A stretch of 64,000 nucleotides of DNA from Bradyrhizobium sp. Ec3.3 (GCF_000472925.1 NZ_AXAS01000010.1:1-64000); one strand, 5' to 3'. Shown: positions 36,277 to 45,198, counted from the first letter of the stretch. Numbers and translations are program-made. The notes: generated by a model not told the origin, from the letters alone.

Positions 36277-36661
36277 CTAGAGCTGCGCCTCGATTGCCGC
36301 CTTGTCGATCACAGACCACACCTGCCAAATCTTCTGGTCTCTGAATTCGTAGAAGACGTTCTCGCAGAAGGACACGCGCTTGCCGTTGACGCCGAGCCCA
36401 AGAAAAGTCCCCGCCGGCGTGCAATCGAATGTCAGGCGACAGGCGATGCGGGGCGGATCGGATATCAGTAGCTCGATATTGAAGCCGAGATCGGGAATAT
36501 CCCGAAAATCCTTCTCCAGCATCGCGCGGTAGCCGGCGAGCCCAAGCGCCTTCGCGTTGTGGGAGACGTCGTCGTGGACGAACTGGCCGAGCGCCGGCCA
36601 ATCCTGCCGGTTCAGGCAGGCGATGTAGCTGCGGTAGAAGTCGGCGAGGTCGACTGGTCAT
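36277..36661 (-). pseudogene. SnoaL-like (ester cyclase) protein with early frameshift
   Basis: The frame reads DLADFYRSYIACLNRQDW, ALGLAGYRAMLEKDF and VSFCENVFYEFRDQKIWQVW, a short NTF2-like SnoaL/ester cyclase fold. The only well-placed ATG (36661) is one base out of frame with this reading; an extra A after the second codon would explain it. In frame there is a TGA just before the homology starts and no good start codon until residue 40. It is either a recent frameshift, a sequencing error, or a non-standard start. Confidence 0.6.
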
Positions 36662-36718
36662 GGCGATGCTCCTGCGGCTCCAACGATAACGCAGCAGGAG
36701 CTGGATTCGGCGGTCCGC

Positions 36719-37591
36719 TCAGAGGTGCTTTTCGAAGAACAAATCCGGGTAGGGGTCGTCGTTGAAGCGCGGGATCTCGCTCCAGCCGGTCCTGCGGTAG
36801 AGCTGGCCCGCTTCCGGCAGCGCGCTGTTGGTGTCGAGCCGCAGCACGCTGATGCCGAGCTCGCGCGCGGCGCTCTCGGCCGCTTCCATCAGGCGCCGGC
36901 CGAGGCCCAGACCGCGCGCGGCCGGAGAGACCCACAGCCGCTTGATCTCGGCATAGCCGTGGTCGGTTCCCTTCAGTCCGACGCAGCCGATCGGCAAGCT
37001 GTCCGACATCGCCACGATGAAGATGCCGCGCGGGCGCACCATGTCCTTGGCGTCGGGATCGCGCGACAGCTTGACGTCAAAGCCCTGTTTGAAGCGGCGT
37101 CCGAGCTCGGCGTAATACTCGCCGAGGCAATAGCGTGCCTCGTCGCTGCGCGGGCTCATTTCAGACAGCTTGGTGCGGCTCTGCCCGAGCGCAGAACCAA
37201 TCATGTCCATTGCCGCCAGCAGCGCGTCTTTTTGCGAATGGCGGGCGAGCAGGGCCTCGGCTTGCGCGTTTGACAGCGCCTCATAGGCATTGAACTCGCG
37301 CCGGCCCGCGCGCGTCAGCCGGACGACGCGGCGCCGCGCGTCTTCCTCATGCGGGCTCGTCTCGATCATCCCTTCGTCCTCGAGACTGCGGAGCAGGCGG
37401 CTCATCAGCCCGGAATCGAGGCCGAGATAGTCGCGGATCTCGGCGACGTCCTCGCGCCCATGCCCGATCGCATTGAGCACGCGCGCAGCCCCCAAGGGCC
37501 GGCCACGGCCGAGAAAGGAGGTATCGAGCGCGCCGACTGCGGAGGTGACGGCACGGTTGAAGCGACGGATGCGGGAAATTGGATCGAGCAT
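36719..37591 (-). CDS. MarR-GNAT fusion (regulator with acetyltransferase domain)
   Basis: 290 residues. Residues about 1-140 are a MarR winged HTH (VLNAIGHGREDVAEIRDYLGLDSGLMSRLLRSLEDEGMI, then the wing EEDARRRVVRLTRAGRREF). Residues about 150-290 are a GNAT acetyltransferase with AEIKRLWVSPAARGLGLGRRLMEAAE, holding the acetyl-CoA-binding RGxGxG-type loop. The fusion suggests a regulator that also acetylates a small molecule or protein. A perfect 6-2-6 palindrome lies just upstream of ATG 37591, consistent with autoregulation. Confidence 0.93.
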   Translation of the reverse strand: MLDPISRIRRFNRAVTSAVGALDTSFLGRGRPLGAARVLNAIGHGREDVAEIRDYLGLDSGLMSRLLRSLEDEGMIETSPHEEDARRRVVRLTRAGRREFNAYEALSNAQAEALLARHSQKDALLAAMDMIGSALGQSRTKLSEMSPRSDEARYCLGEYYAELGRRFKQGFDVKLSRDPDAKDMVRPRGIFIVAMSDSLPIGCVGLKGTDHGYAEIKRLWVSPAARGLGLGRRLMEAAESAARELGISVLRLDTNSALPEAGQLYRRTGWSEIPRFNDDPYPDLFFEKHL

Positions 37592-37595
37592 ATAT

Positions 37596-37609
37596 CTGAC
37601 TTTAGTCAG
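37596..37609. promoter_or_regulatory. Palindromic operator of the MarR-GNAT gene
   Basis: CTGACTTTAGTCAG is a perfect 6-bp inverted repeat with a 2-bp spacer, beginning 4 bp upstream of the MarR-GNAT start codon and lying in AT-rich sequence. MarR proteins bind sites of this size. Confidence 0.6.
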
Positions 37610-37794
37610 AGAATATTCTGAAGTCAATCGAGATTGGGACGATGCACCACGCAGCCACGGCGCGCAGACCCGGCTGTCGGAACTCGCTCATCCCCATGAC
37701 AGTGGATTTCGGCCCGAAGCCGGTTATGCCGCCGCGACGCGCGAGCTAGGATCGGTCGCAACGAAGCGTTTCCCGCCAGACCGAAAGCCCGCGA

Positions 37795-40251
37795 ATGAAA
37801 TCCGCAACAGTCCGCACCGCTTTGCCGCGCAAACAAGCCAAGCTGTCCCGCACCCACGTGCCAACCGACCTGTCGCCGGTCGAATGGCAACGAGGTTTGC
37901 GCCGCCAGTTCGGTCGGGAGCAATCCTTCCTTCTCGACAATATGGGCGCCGATCCGTTCTTCTCGGAGTTCAAGGTCACCAATCCGGCCTCGAAATCGAG
38001 CTATCGCGTGGCGATCCGCGGCCCCGGGCCCGGCGGCAATTTCTGTTCTTGTCCGGACTACGCTACCAACGAGCTCGGGACCTGCAAGCATCTCGAGTTC
38101 ACCCTCGTTCAGCTCGAGAAAAAGCGTGGCGCCAAGGCGGCGTTTGCACGCGGTTACCGGCCGCCGTTTTCCGAGCTCTATCTGCGCAAGCAGGGCAAGC
38201 GCGGCTTGCATTTTCGTGCCGGGACCGATTGCCCGCCCGACGTGACGAAGGCGTCCGCCACTTTGTTCGATCTGGAGCGCGACGGGATGCTGCGGGACGA
38301 TCGCCTCAGCCAACTCGACGAATTCATCAGCCTGGTGTCGAAGAGCGGTCATGAGCTGCGCGCCTATGACGATGCGCTCGACTTCGTTGCCGGACGACGG
38401 GACGCGGATCGTCGCGCTGCGCAACTCCGGCGGCTGTTTCCGTGCGGCGCAGCGGACTCCAAGCTGCAGCGATTGCTGAAGGCACCGCTATATCCGTATC
38501 AGGCCGAAGGTGCGCTGTTTGCCGTGCGGGCCGGTCGTGCTTTGATCGGCGACGACATGGGGCTCGGCAAGACGATCCAGGCGATTGCCGCGACGGAGAT
38601 CCTCGCACGCCACTTCGGCGTATCGAGAGTCCTGGTGATCTGCCCGACGTCGCTCAAGTATCAGTGGCAAAGCGAGTTGGCGCGGTTCTCGGGGCGGCGA
38701 GACAAGCGTGGCGCGCGCGTCATTGTTGGAGGTCGCGCGCAGCGGAAGCAGGACTACGCGGTCGATGACTTCTGCAAGATCACGAACTACGAGAAGCTCC
38801 AGCCCGATCTCGATCTGATCGCTGCATGGTCGCCCGAGCTCGTCATCGTCGATGAGGCTCAGCGCGTCAAGAACTGGAACACGATCGCAGCGCGGGCGCT
38901 GAAACGCATCGACAGCCCATACGCGATCGTGCTGACGGGAACTCCGTTGGAGAACAAGCTCGAAGAATTGATTTCAATCGTCCAATTCGTCGATCAGCAC
39001 CGGCTGGGTCCGACCTGGAAGCTCCTGCACGAGCATCAGGTCAAGGATGAGGGTGGCCGCGTTACAGGTTATAGAGCTCTGGACAGGATCGGTGAGACCT
39101 TGGCGCCAATCATGATCCGCCGGCGAAAGTCCGAGGTGCTGCGGCAATTGCCTGACAGGACCGATCAGAACGTGCTCGTGCCGATGACTGAGCCGCAAAT
39201 GGACCTGCATAAGGAGAACGCGGACACGGTCGCCCAGGTCGTGAACCGCTGGCGCAAGACCAAATTTCTCTCGGACAAGGACCAGCGGCGACTGACCTGT
39301 GCTCTGCAAAACATGCGGATGTCCTGTAACAGCACCTATCTGTTGGATCAGGAGACCGATCACGGCGTCAAAGCCGACGAACTGGCTGCGCTGCTCGACC
39401 AGCTCTTCGCCACGCCCGACGCCAAGGCCGTGGTGTTTTCGCAGTGGACACGGACCCACGACATCGTCATCCGCCGCCTCGAAGCCCGTGGCATCGGCTA
39501 TGTCAGTTTCCATGGCGGCGTGCCGTCGGAGAAGCGGCCGCAGCTGGTTCAGCGTTTTCGGGACGATCCGGCCTGCCGTGTGTTTCTGTCGACCGATGCC
39601 GGCAGCACGGGTCTCAATCTGCAGCACGCCTCGACGCTGGTGAATATGGACCTGCCGTGGAATCCGGCCGTGCTCGAGCAGCGTATTGCGCGTATCCATC
39701 GTCTCGGCCAGGCGCGGCCGGTCCAGATCATCAACTTCGTAGCGAAGGGTACGATCGAGGAGGGCATGCTTTCAATCCTGGCCTTCAAGCGCTCGCTGTC
39801 CGAAGGCATTCTGGATGGGGGCAACAACGAGGTTTCGCTGGGCGGCTCGCGGCTCAACCGCTTCATGAAGGACGTGGAGAATGTTACCGGAAGCACGAGG
39901 GCCGGCGAGACTGCAACCGCGGCGGAGGAGGCAGGGTGGGGCGATGACGTCCGTGACAAGGCGCCGGTGGGCAGCGACTCCGGCAGCGCGTCGCAGGCGC
40001 AAACCGGCGATGAAATCCCGGCGGCCTCGCGCGACCTCTCTTCCAATCCCTGGCAAGCACTGGTTGAGATGGGCGCGCAATTCCTCGGTGCCATGGCTGC
40101 AGCCAATGGTGCCGGCTCGATTGACTATCCCCGGATCGAGCGCGACCCCAGCACCGGCGGACAGAATCTCAAGATTCCGCTTCCGTCACCGGAGACCGCC
40201 AAGCAACTGGCCGACGTGCTCAGCGCGTTGGCCGAGCGCTTGCGCGGCTGA
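37795..40251 (+). CDS. SNF2-family helicase with SWIM zinc finger
   Basis: 818 residues. Residues 80-100 hold a SWIM finger (CSCPDYATNELGTCKH: CxC, ten residues, CxH). The SNF2 ATPase follows with Walker A GDDMGLGKT near 252, VIVDEAQRVKNW (DEAQ box), LTGTPLENKLEEL and MIRRRKSEVLRQLP. The helicase C half has STDAGSTGLNLQHAS and QRIARIHRLGQARPVQI. A low-complexity linker and a small C-terminal domain end the protein. It acts on DNA or nucleoprotein as a translocase. A nucleotidyltransferase-like gene follows after 24 bp, so the two are probably one operon. Cellular role unknown; repair and defence are both possible. Confidence 0.95.
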   Translation: MKSATVRTALPRKQAKLSRTHVPTDLSPVEWQRGLRRQFGREQSFLLDNMGADPFFSEFKVTNPASKSSYRVAIRGPGPGGNFCSCPDYATNELGTCKHLEFTLVQLEKKRGAKAAFARGYRPPFSELYLRKQGKRGLHFRAGTDCPPDVTKASATLFDLERDGMLRDDRLSQLDEFISLVSKSGHELRAYDDALDFVAGRRDADRRAAQLRRLFPCGAADSKLQRLLKAPLYPYQAEGALFAVRAGRALIGDDMGLGKTIQAIAATEILARHFGVSRVLVICPTSLKYQWQSELARFSGRRDKRGARVIVGGRAQRKQDYAVDDFCKITNYEKLQPDLDLIAAWSPELVIVDEAQRVKNWNTIAARALKRIDSPYAIVLTGTPLENKLEELISIVQFVDQHRLGPTWKLLHEHQVKDEGGRVTGYRALDRIGETLAPIMIRRRKSEVLRQLPDRTDQNVLVPMTEPQMDLHKENADTVAQVVNRWRKTKFLSDKDQRRLTCALQNMRMSCNSTYLLDQETDHGVKADELAALLDQLFATPDAKAVVFSQWTRTHDIVIRRLEARGIGYVSFHGGVPSEKRPQLVQRFRDDPACRVFLSTDAGSTGLNLQHASTLVNMDLPWNPAVLEQRIARIHRLGQARPVQIINFVAKGTIEEGMLSILAFKRSLSEGILDGGNNEVSLGGSRLNRFMKDVENVTGSTRAGETATAAEEAGWGDDVRDKAPVGSDSGSASQAQTGDEIPAASRDLSSNPWQALVEMGAQFLGAMAAANGAGSIDYPRIERDPSTGGQNLKIPLPSPETAKQLADVLSALAERLRG

Positions 40252-40275
40252 TCCGGAACTCGAGAAAGTGTAACG

Positions 40276-40914
40276 ATGAGGCGTTCGCTTATCGCGGAAC
40301 AGAATCGATTCATGCTGCTTCATCAGCGTGAATTCAGAATTGCCGCCGATGTCGTTACCGATGCGTGGATGTCGTTCCCCGATGTGTGTGCCGTAGCCGT
40401 GATCGGCTCGGTGGCGAAGGCGCTTTGGAAGGAAGTGCCGCGGTTTTCGGAGTTTCGGCGCGAAGGCATCGAGGTCTGGCACGAGTGCCGCGATCTCGAT
40501 CTGGCACTCTGGATCGAGTCCCAGGAGCATCTCAATGCGCTTCGCCGGGCGGCAGCCGGGGCGCTGCGAGCAGCCTACGAACGAGGCGCCGGTACAAGTG
40601 TGGTCAGCCACCAGCTCGATATCTTCCTGATCGAGCCGGGCAGCGATCGCTATCTCGGCCGGCTCTGTCACTTCAAAGCCTGCCCGAACGACAAACGCGA
40701 TTGTGCCGTGCCGGGCTGCGGCGCGATCCCGTTCAACCGGATCATTCCCGATTTCAGCGCCCGCGCCGATCTTCTGGGGCCGGCAGACCATGCAATGCTG
40801 TACGAGCGCGGCAAAGGGCGGCTGCGTTCGGCTCTTGATCTGCCCACCGTTGACGAGAGCATTCCCAAAGGCGGCACGAGGTCGGAACGGCAAGCGACAG
40901 AGCGAAAGCCTTAG
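40276..40914 (+). CDS. Nucleotidyltransferase-like protein
   Basis: 212 residues. AVAVIGSVAKALWKEV followed by CRDLDLALWIESQEHL gives the GS...DxD core of the nucleotidyltransferase superfamily. HQLDIFLIEPGSDRY may supply the third acidic residue. A small cysteine cluster (FKACPNDKRDCAVPGCG) follows. Polymerase beta-like proteins of this size modify small molecules, proteins or RNA. Lies 24 bp after the SWIM-SNF2 helicase and probably acts with it. Confidence 0.7.
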   Translation: MRRSLIAEQNRFMLLHQREFRIAADVVTDAWMSFPDVCAVAVIGSVAKALWKEVPRFSEFRREGIEVWHECRDLDLALWIESQEHLNALRRAAAGALRAAYERGAGTSVVSHQLDIFLIEPGSDRYLGRLCHFKACPNDKRDCAVPGCGAIPFNRIIPDFSARADLLGPADHAMLYERGKGRLRSALDLPTVDESIPKGGTRSERQATERKP

Positions 40915-40942
40915 GTCCCGAGCGCGGCTGCGCCGGTCTCGG

Positions 40943-41626
40943 TCAATTCGGCAGCGGCTGGCCGGTCTGTTCCTTCACGATGTAGTCGGCGTACCAGTCC
41001 GGCCAGTTCTCATCGTGCTTGCCGCCGGTCCGCTTCTCGTGCTCGCCATGGGCTGTGGCCGCGCGCCGCAGCGCGCTTGCGAGCTCGGCTGTCGAGTTGA
41101 ACGTCGTGTCGGCCTCGACGCGGCCGGGCAGGCGAGTCGTGATCTCCTGGAGCAGCCAGCCATTGCCGTCGGGATCGCGGAACGAGGCGAAGGAGCGATA
41201 GCTGCCGCGCGCCGGATCCGGGCCGCTGACGCGGCGCGAGCCTGAGATGTAGGGCTCGTCCGGGCCGCTATGCGTATCGCCGCTGCCGTGAAAGACCTCG
41301 CTCACCTCGATACCGTGGGCAACGAGCGCATCGCGGGCGGCCTCGATGTCGGAGACGATCAGGTATAGGCCCTGCGCGGAGCCGGGCTCCGCCGGCGTGA
41401 CGTTCCTGCCGAAGATGACCGAGGCGTTCGAGCCCGGCGGGGTGAACTGGATCACGCGCCAGTCGTTGCCGGAGGCGAAGTCGGCATCGAGCCGCCAGCC
41501 GAGTTTTGCGTAAAACGCCTTGGCGCGATCGACGTCGGATACCGGGACGACGACGATCTCGAGCTTGAAATCGACACTGCGCAGTTTCGGGGTGCCGGCA
41601 GCCTTGCTGTTCTCCGCGGTGGCCAT
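40943..41626 (-). CDS. VOC-superfamily (glyoxalase-like) protein
   Basis: 227 residues. LEIVVVPVSDVDRAKAFYAKLGWRLDAD and ASFRDPDGNGWLLQEITTRLPG are the paired beta-alpha-beta-beta-beta modules of the VOC fold, which bind a metal and act as glyoxalase, dioxygenase or resistance proteins. A charged C-terminal extension ends the protein. GGGAGG precedes ATG 41626. It is divergent from the PadR gene. Confidence 0.9.
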   Translation of the reverse strand: MATAENSKAAGTPKLRSVDFKLEIVVVPVSDVDRAKAFYAKLGWRLDADFASGNDWRVIQFTPPGSNASVIFGRNVTPAEPGSAQGLYLIVSDIEAARDALVAHGIEVSEVFHGSGDTHSGPDEPYISGSRRVSGPDPARGSYRSFASFRDPDGNGWLLQEITTRLPGRVEADTTFNSTAELASALRRAATAHGEHEKRTGGKHDENWPDWYADYIVKEQTGQPLPN

Positions 41627-41796
41627 GGGGTCCTCCCTTGATGTCCGTAAAACGGCGCCCCGCATCTTGCGCGCCAAATGTGACGGCTTCAGCGATCTGG
41701 CCCCTGGACCTGTGCAGCGCCTTGCCTTCCCACGAACCTGGATTGTCCCGGTTGGGGGCGATCACGGTCTTGTGCCTTGCACTTTAAATCGCAAAA

Positions 41797-41837
41797 CATA
41801 TCTTACGATATATCTAACAATGGAGGCCTAAGATATG
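41797..41837. promoter_or_regulatory. Inverted repeat spanning the PadR ribosome site and start
   Basis: CATATCTTA (41797-41805) and its complement TAAGATATG (41829-41837) enclose the GGAGG ribosome site; the second arm contains the ATG itself. A smaller palindrome ATATCTTACGATAT (41798-41811) overlaps the first arm. It could be a PadR operator, an RNA hairpin hiding the start, or both. Confidence 0.5.
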
Positions 41838-42467
41838 TTTCGAGACAAGCACCACAATCGACACGAGAGAGAAGACCGGGAATTCCGTTTCGCATTCGCC
41901 ATGGGCCGGCATGGCGGGCGTCGCTTCGGCCGTGGCGGGCATGGCTTCTTCGGACGCGGCGGTGGCGCCGACTTTCCGGGCGCACGGCGGCTTTCGTCGC
42001 AGGACCTCCAGCTCGTCATCCTCGCACTGCTCGCCGATCAGCCGGCGCACGGCTACGAGCTGATCAAGACCATCGAGGAGCGCTCGGATGGTTTTTACAG
42101 CCCGAGCCCCGGTGTGATCTATCCGGCGCTGACCTATCTCGAAGAGGTTGGGCACGCCAGCGTCGAGCAGGACGCCGGCCGCAAGCGCTACAGCATCACC
42201 GCGCAGGGCCAGGCCCATCTCGCCGAGTATCGCGCCACCGCGGATGCGATCCTTCAGGCGCTGTCGCGGATCGGACGCCGCATGGACGAGGTACGCGAGG
42301 CCTTTGCCGGCGTCAGCGATCTCGATGCGGATGCCTCCGACGAGCTGCATCGCGCCCGCCATGGCCTCAAGCGAGCACTGCGTTCCAAGCACGGCTGCGA
42401 TGCCGATGAGGCGCGACGCATCGCCAAGATTCTCGACCGTGCGGCGGCCGAAATTCTGCGGAGCTGA
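41835..42467 (+). CDS. PadR-family transcriptional regulator
   Basis: 210 residues. An unusual Arg/Gly/Phe-rich N-terminal tail (GRHGGRRFGRGGHGFFGRGGG) precedes the winged HTH (LQLVILALLADQPAHGYELIKTIEERSDGFYSPSPGVIYPALTYLEEVGHASVE) and a C-terminal dimerisation helix. PadR proteins repress genes for stress or aromatic-acid metabolism. It is followed after 12 bp by a methyltransferase gene, its likely partner. Confidence 0.93.
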   Translation: MFRDKHHNRHEREDREFRFAFAMGRHGGRRFGRGGHGFFGRGGGADFPGARRLSSQDLQLVILALLADQPAHGYELIKTIEERSDGFYSPSPGVIYPALTYLEEVGHASVEQDAGRKRYSITAQGQAHLAEYRATADAILQALSRIGRRMDEVREAFAGVSDLDADASDELHRARHGLKRALRSKHGCDADEARRIAKILDRAAAEILRS

Positions 42468-42479
42468 GGGAATACGATC

Positions 42480-43127
42480 ATGTCGCAAGATCAACCGCAC
42501 AGCCCGATCCAGGATGCGCGCGTCAACGCCGTGATCGAACGCATGCAGGCCGTGCGCCGCCGTCCACCGGGCGGCGGACCGCGCGGCGGATTCAGCAGCC
42601 GCGATCCGCATGCCTATGCCGAGCAGGGTTTTTCGATCCATCCCGAGCAGGGCGAGCTGATCTACCTGTTGTGCAGAGGCATGCGCGCGACGCGCGTTGC
42701 CGAGTTCGCAACCTCCGTCGGCATGTCGACGCTGTATTTTGCGGCTGCGATGCGCGACAATGGCGGCGGCACCGTGATCGGCTCGGAGATCGTGCCGGCC
42801 AAGGTCGCAACCGCCCGGCGCAATCTCGACGACGCGGGGCTATCCGCCTACGCCGAGATCCGCGAGGGCGATGCGCGCAAGACGCTGGGCGATCTCGGCG
42901 GCCCCGTCGACTTCATCCTGATCGACGGTTGGCCAGGCGAGGAGGGTCCTTCGCTCGCGCGCCAGGTGATCGAGATCGTCGCGCCGCAGCTTCGCATCGG
43001 CGGCTACGTCATGAACGACAATGCCGAACCCGATTTCCTCGAGTTCATCCGCGATCCCAAAAACGGCTTCGTCTCGATGACGCTGCCGCTCAAGGGCGGG
43101 ACGGAGCTCAGCCTGAAAGTGGCATGA
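42480..43127 (+). CDS. SAM-dependent O-methyltransferase-like protein
   Basis: 215 residues. VAEFATSVGMSTLYFAAAM (motif I), VIGSEIVPAKVATARRNL (motif II) and VDFILIDGWPGE are typical of the O-methyltransferase_3 / catechol methyltransferase-like fold. The N-terminus is Gly/Pro/Arg-rich. It is cotranscribed with PadR. The 3' end overlaps the convergent tautomerase gene by 20 bp. Confidence 0.9.
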   Translation: MSQDQPHSPIQDARVNAVIERMQAVRRRPPGGGPRGGFSSRDPHAYAEQGFSIHPEQGELIYLLCRGMRATRVAEFATSVGMSTLYFAAAMRDNGGGTVIGSEIVPAKVATARRNLDDAGLSAYAEIREGDARKTLGDLGGPVDFILIDGWPGEEGPSLARQVIEIVAPQLRIGGYVMNDNAEPDFLEFIRDPKNGFVSMTLPLKGGTELSLKVA

Positions 43128-43350
43128 CCACTCTGCCGCCATCGCTCGCGCGATAGGCGTCCGGGATCACGAACACCCCGTCGGCGCGGCCGTAGCCGCC
43201 GTCGGGCACCTCCTCGATCAGCACCATCGTGTGCGGCCGCGCCGCTTCGCCGAAATAGTCGACGAACAGCGCGGTGAGGCGGTGCACGATCTCGGCCTTC
43301 TGCGTCCGTGACAGCGCGGCCTGCGGGATCTTGATGTTGACGAATGGCAT
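43108..43350 (-). CDS. 4-oxalocrotonate tautomerase-family protein
   Basis: 80 residues beginning MPFVNIKIP: Pro after the initiator Met is the catalytic base of the family. The AEIVHRLTALFVDYFG helix and TMVLIEEVPDGGYGRAD fit. It converts enol and keto forms of small acids. It is 35 bp after the SDR gene and probably in the same leftward operon, facing a LysR regulator. Confidence 0.88.
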   Translation of the reverse strand: MPFVNIKIPQAALSRTQKAEIVHRLTALFVDYFGEAARPHTMVLIEEVPDGGYGRADGVFVIPDAYRASDGGRVVMPLSG

Positions 43351-43385
43351 GTCGGGTAACTCCCTGCAACGCGTCGTGGCGCGCG

Positions 43386-44126
43386 TCAGATCACGCCGCC
43401 ATTGGCGCGGATGATCTGGCCGTTGACCCAGCCGCTGTCGGCGCTGGCGAGGAAGGCGACGAGGCCGGCGATGTCGTCGGGCTGGCCGAGCCGGCCGAAT
43501 GGATTCATGCCGGCGATGGCGCGCACCTGCTGCTCGGTCTTGCCCTCGAGGAACAGCCGCGTCTCGACCGGTCCCGGCGCCACCGCATTGACGGTGATGC
43601 GCCGGCTGCCGAGCTCCTTGGCAAGGATGTGCGTCATCGCCTCGACCGCTGCCTTTGTCGCGGCGTAGACGGCGTAGCCAGGCTGGTAGAGGCCGACGAC
43701 GCTGGAGGAGAAGTTGATGATGCGGCCGCCGTCGCGCAGCCGGCGCGCCGCTTCGCGCATGGAGCGGAACACGCTCTCCAGATTGATCGAGATCTGCCGC
43801 GCAAACGCGGCGTCGGTCACCTCGGCGAGCGATGCGAGCTCCATGATGCCGGCATTGTTGACGACGATGTCGACCCCGCCGAAGGCGCGCTCGGCCGCCT
43901 CGAACAGGCGCGCCGGCGTCGCGGGATCGGCCAGATCGGCCTGTACGGCGATGGCGCGGCCGCCGGCGGCTTCGATGGCCGCGACAAGTTCGTCCGCGGC
44001 GGCGCGGCCGCTCGCATAATTGATCGCAACGGCGATGCCGTCCCGCGCAAAGCGGCGGGCGATCGCGGCGCCGATGCCGCGGGAGCCGCCGGTCACGATG
44101 GCAACACGCTGAGTTTGATTGGTCAT
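43386..44126 (-). CDS. Short-chain dehydrogenase/reductase
   Basis: 246 residues of the classical SDR family: VAIVTGGSRGIGAAIARRFA (TGxxxGIG), IVVNNAGIMELAS (NNAG), catalytic Ser in INFSSSVVG and YxxxK in YAVYAATKAAVEAM. The following VNAVAPGPVETRLF is typical. It is probably an NADPH-dependent 3-ketoacyl or sugar-alcohol reductase. It is transcribed divergently from the LysR gene at 44229. Confidence 0.96.
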   Translation of the reverse strand: MTNQTQRVAIVTGGSRGIGAAIARRFARDGIAVAINYASGRAAADELVAAIEAAGGRAIAVQADLADPATPARLFEAAERAFGGVDIVVNNAGIMELASLAEVTDAAFARQISINLESVFRSMREAARRLRDGGRIINFSSSVVGLYQPGYAVYAATKAAVEAMTHILAKELGSRRITVNAVAPGPVETRLFLEGKTEQQVRAIAGMNPFGRLGQPDDIAGLVAFLASADSGWVNGQIIRANGGVI

Positions 44127-44228
44127 GGTCCGCTCCTGTCTTTCCCTGGACAGGAGATATCTGATCGCTTTGGCCGGATAATTACCCGCCGCTTGCCATC
44201 ACTTGTCGGATATGGTGAACAATCGGCC

Positions 44229-45122
44229 ATGGATCGTTTCGAGGCCATGCGCCTGTTCGTCCGCCTCGTAGAAAGGCGCAGCTTTACTGCTGCGGCCGCC
44301 GACCTCGGCCTTCCCCGTTCGACCGCGAGCGAGGTGTTGCGCGGCCTCGAGGCGCGCCTTGGCGCGCGTCTGCTCGAACGCACGACGCGACATGTCACCC
44401 CGACGCTCGACGGCGCGGATTTTTACCGGCGCTGCGTCGCCATTCTCGCGGAGGTCGAGGAGGCCGAGACGGCGATGCGCGATGCGCGGCCGCGGGGCCT
44501 GTTGCGCATCGACGCGCATCCGCTGCTCACCCGCACCTTCATCCTGCCCCATCTGCCGGCATTCCTGGCGCGCTATCCGCTGCTCGAGTTGCAGATCGGG
44601 CAGGGCGACCGTCTGGTCGATCTCGTGCGCGAGGGCGTCGATTGCGTGATCCGCTCGGGGGAGCCCGACGACAGCGGGATGATCCAGCGCCGTCTCGGCA
44701 CCATCGCCGAGATCACGGTGGCAAGCCCGGCCTATCTTGCCGCCCACGGCGTGCCGGCGACGCCGGATGCGCTCGACGGGCACCAGATGGTGGCCTTCGT
44801 CTCCTCGCGCACCGGTGACGTGCTGCCGCTGGAATTTTCCGTCGTGGGTACGCTTCGGCACATCGTGCTGCCGAGCCGGGTCCGGGTGAACAATTCCGAT
44901 TCCATGGCCGATCTCGCGCGGCTCGGCTTCGGCCTCGTGCAGGCGCCGCGCTATCGCTTCGCTGAGGATCTCGCCGCCGGCGCGCTCGTCGAGGTGCTGG
45001 CCGGCTTCCCGCCGTCGCCGACCCCGCTCTTCGCGCTCTATCCGCAGAACCGCCAGCTCACGCTGCGGCTGCGTGTCTTCCTCGACTGGATCGCCGGCAT
45101 TTTTGCGCAGGCGCGGCTATGA
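44229..45122 (+). CDS. LysR-family transcriptional regulator
   Basis: 297 residues: HTH RFEAMRLFVRLVERRSFTAAAADLGLPRSTASEVLRGLEARLGARLLERTTRHVTPT, then an effector domain. It is divergent from the SDR-tautomerase pair with a 102-bp gap and very likely controls it. ATG 44229 is the usual MDRFEAM family start; the longer frame to the left is the antisense of the SDR gene. Confidence 0.95.
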   Translation: MDRFEAMRLFVRLVERRSFTAAAADLGLPRSTASEVLRGLEARLGARLLERTTRHVTPTLDGADFYRRCVAILAEVEEAETAMRDARPRGLLRIDAHPLLTRTFILPHLPAFLARYPLLELQIGQGDRLVDLVREGVDCVIRSGEPDDSGMIQRRLGTIAEITVASPAYLAAHGVPATPDALDGHQMVAFVSSRTGDVLPLEFSVVGTLRHIVLPSRVRVNNSDSMADLARLGFGLVQAPRYRFAEDLAAGALVEVLAGFPPSPTPLFALYPQNRQLTLRLRVFLDWIAGIFAQARL

Positions 45123-45174
45123 CCGGGAGCGGGAGATCCGCATGCAACATCCCGGACGATCCAGGCCATATTTC

Positions 45175-45198
45175 TACTTTGCATGGGGTTGTTTTCGA
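45175..45198. repeat. 24-bp dispersed repeat, copy 2
   Basis: Perfect 24-bp match to 31277-31300, 53 bp after the LysR stop codon. The first copy is 85 bp after a stop codon. Confidence 0.7.

Noticed and set aside
43344..44228. N-terminal extension of the LysR gene
   Set aside because: It is the antisense of the SDR gene; LysR starts at 44229.
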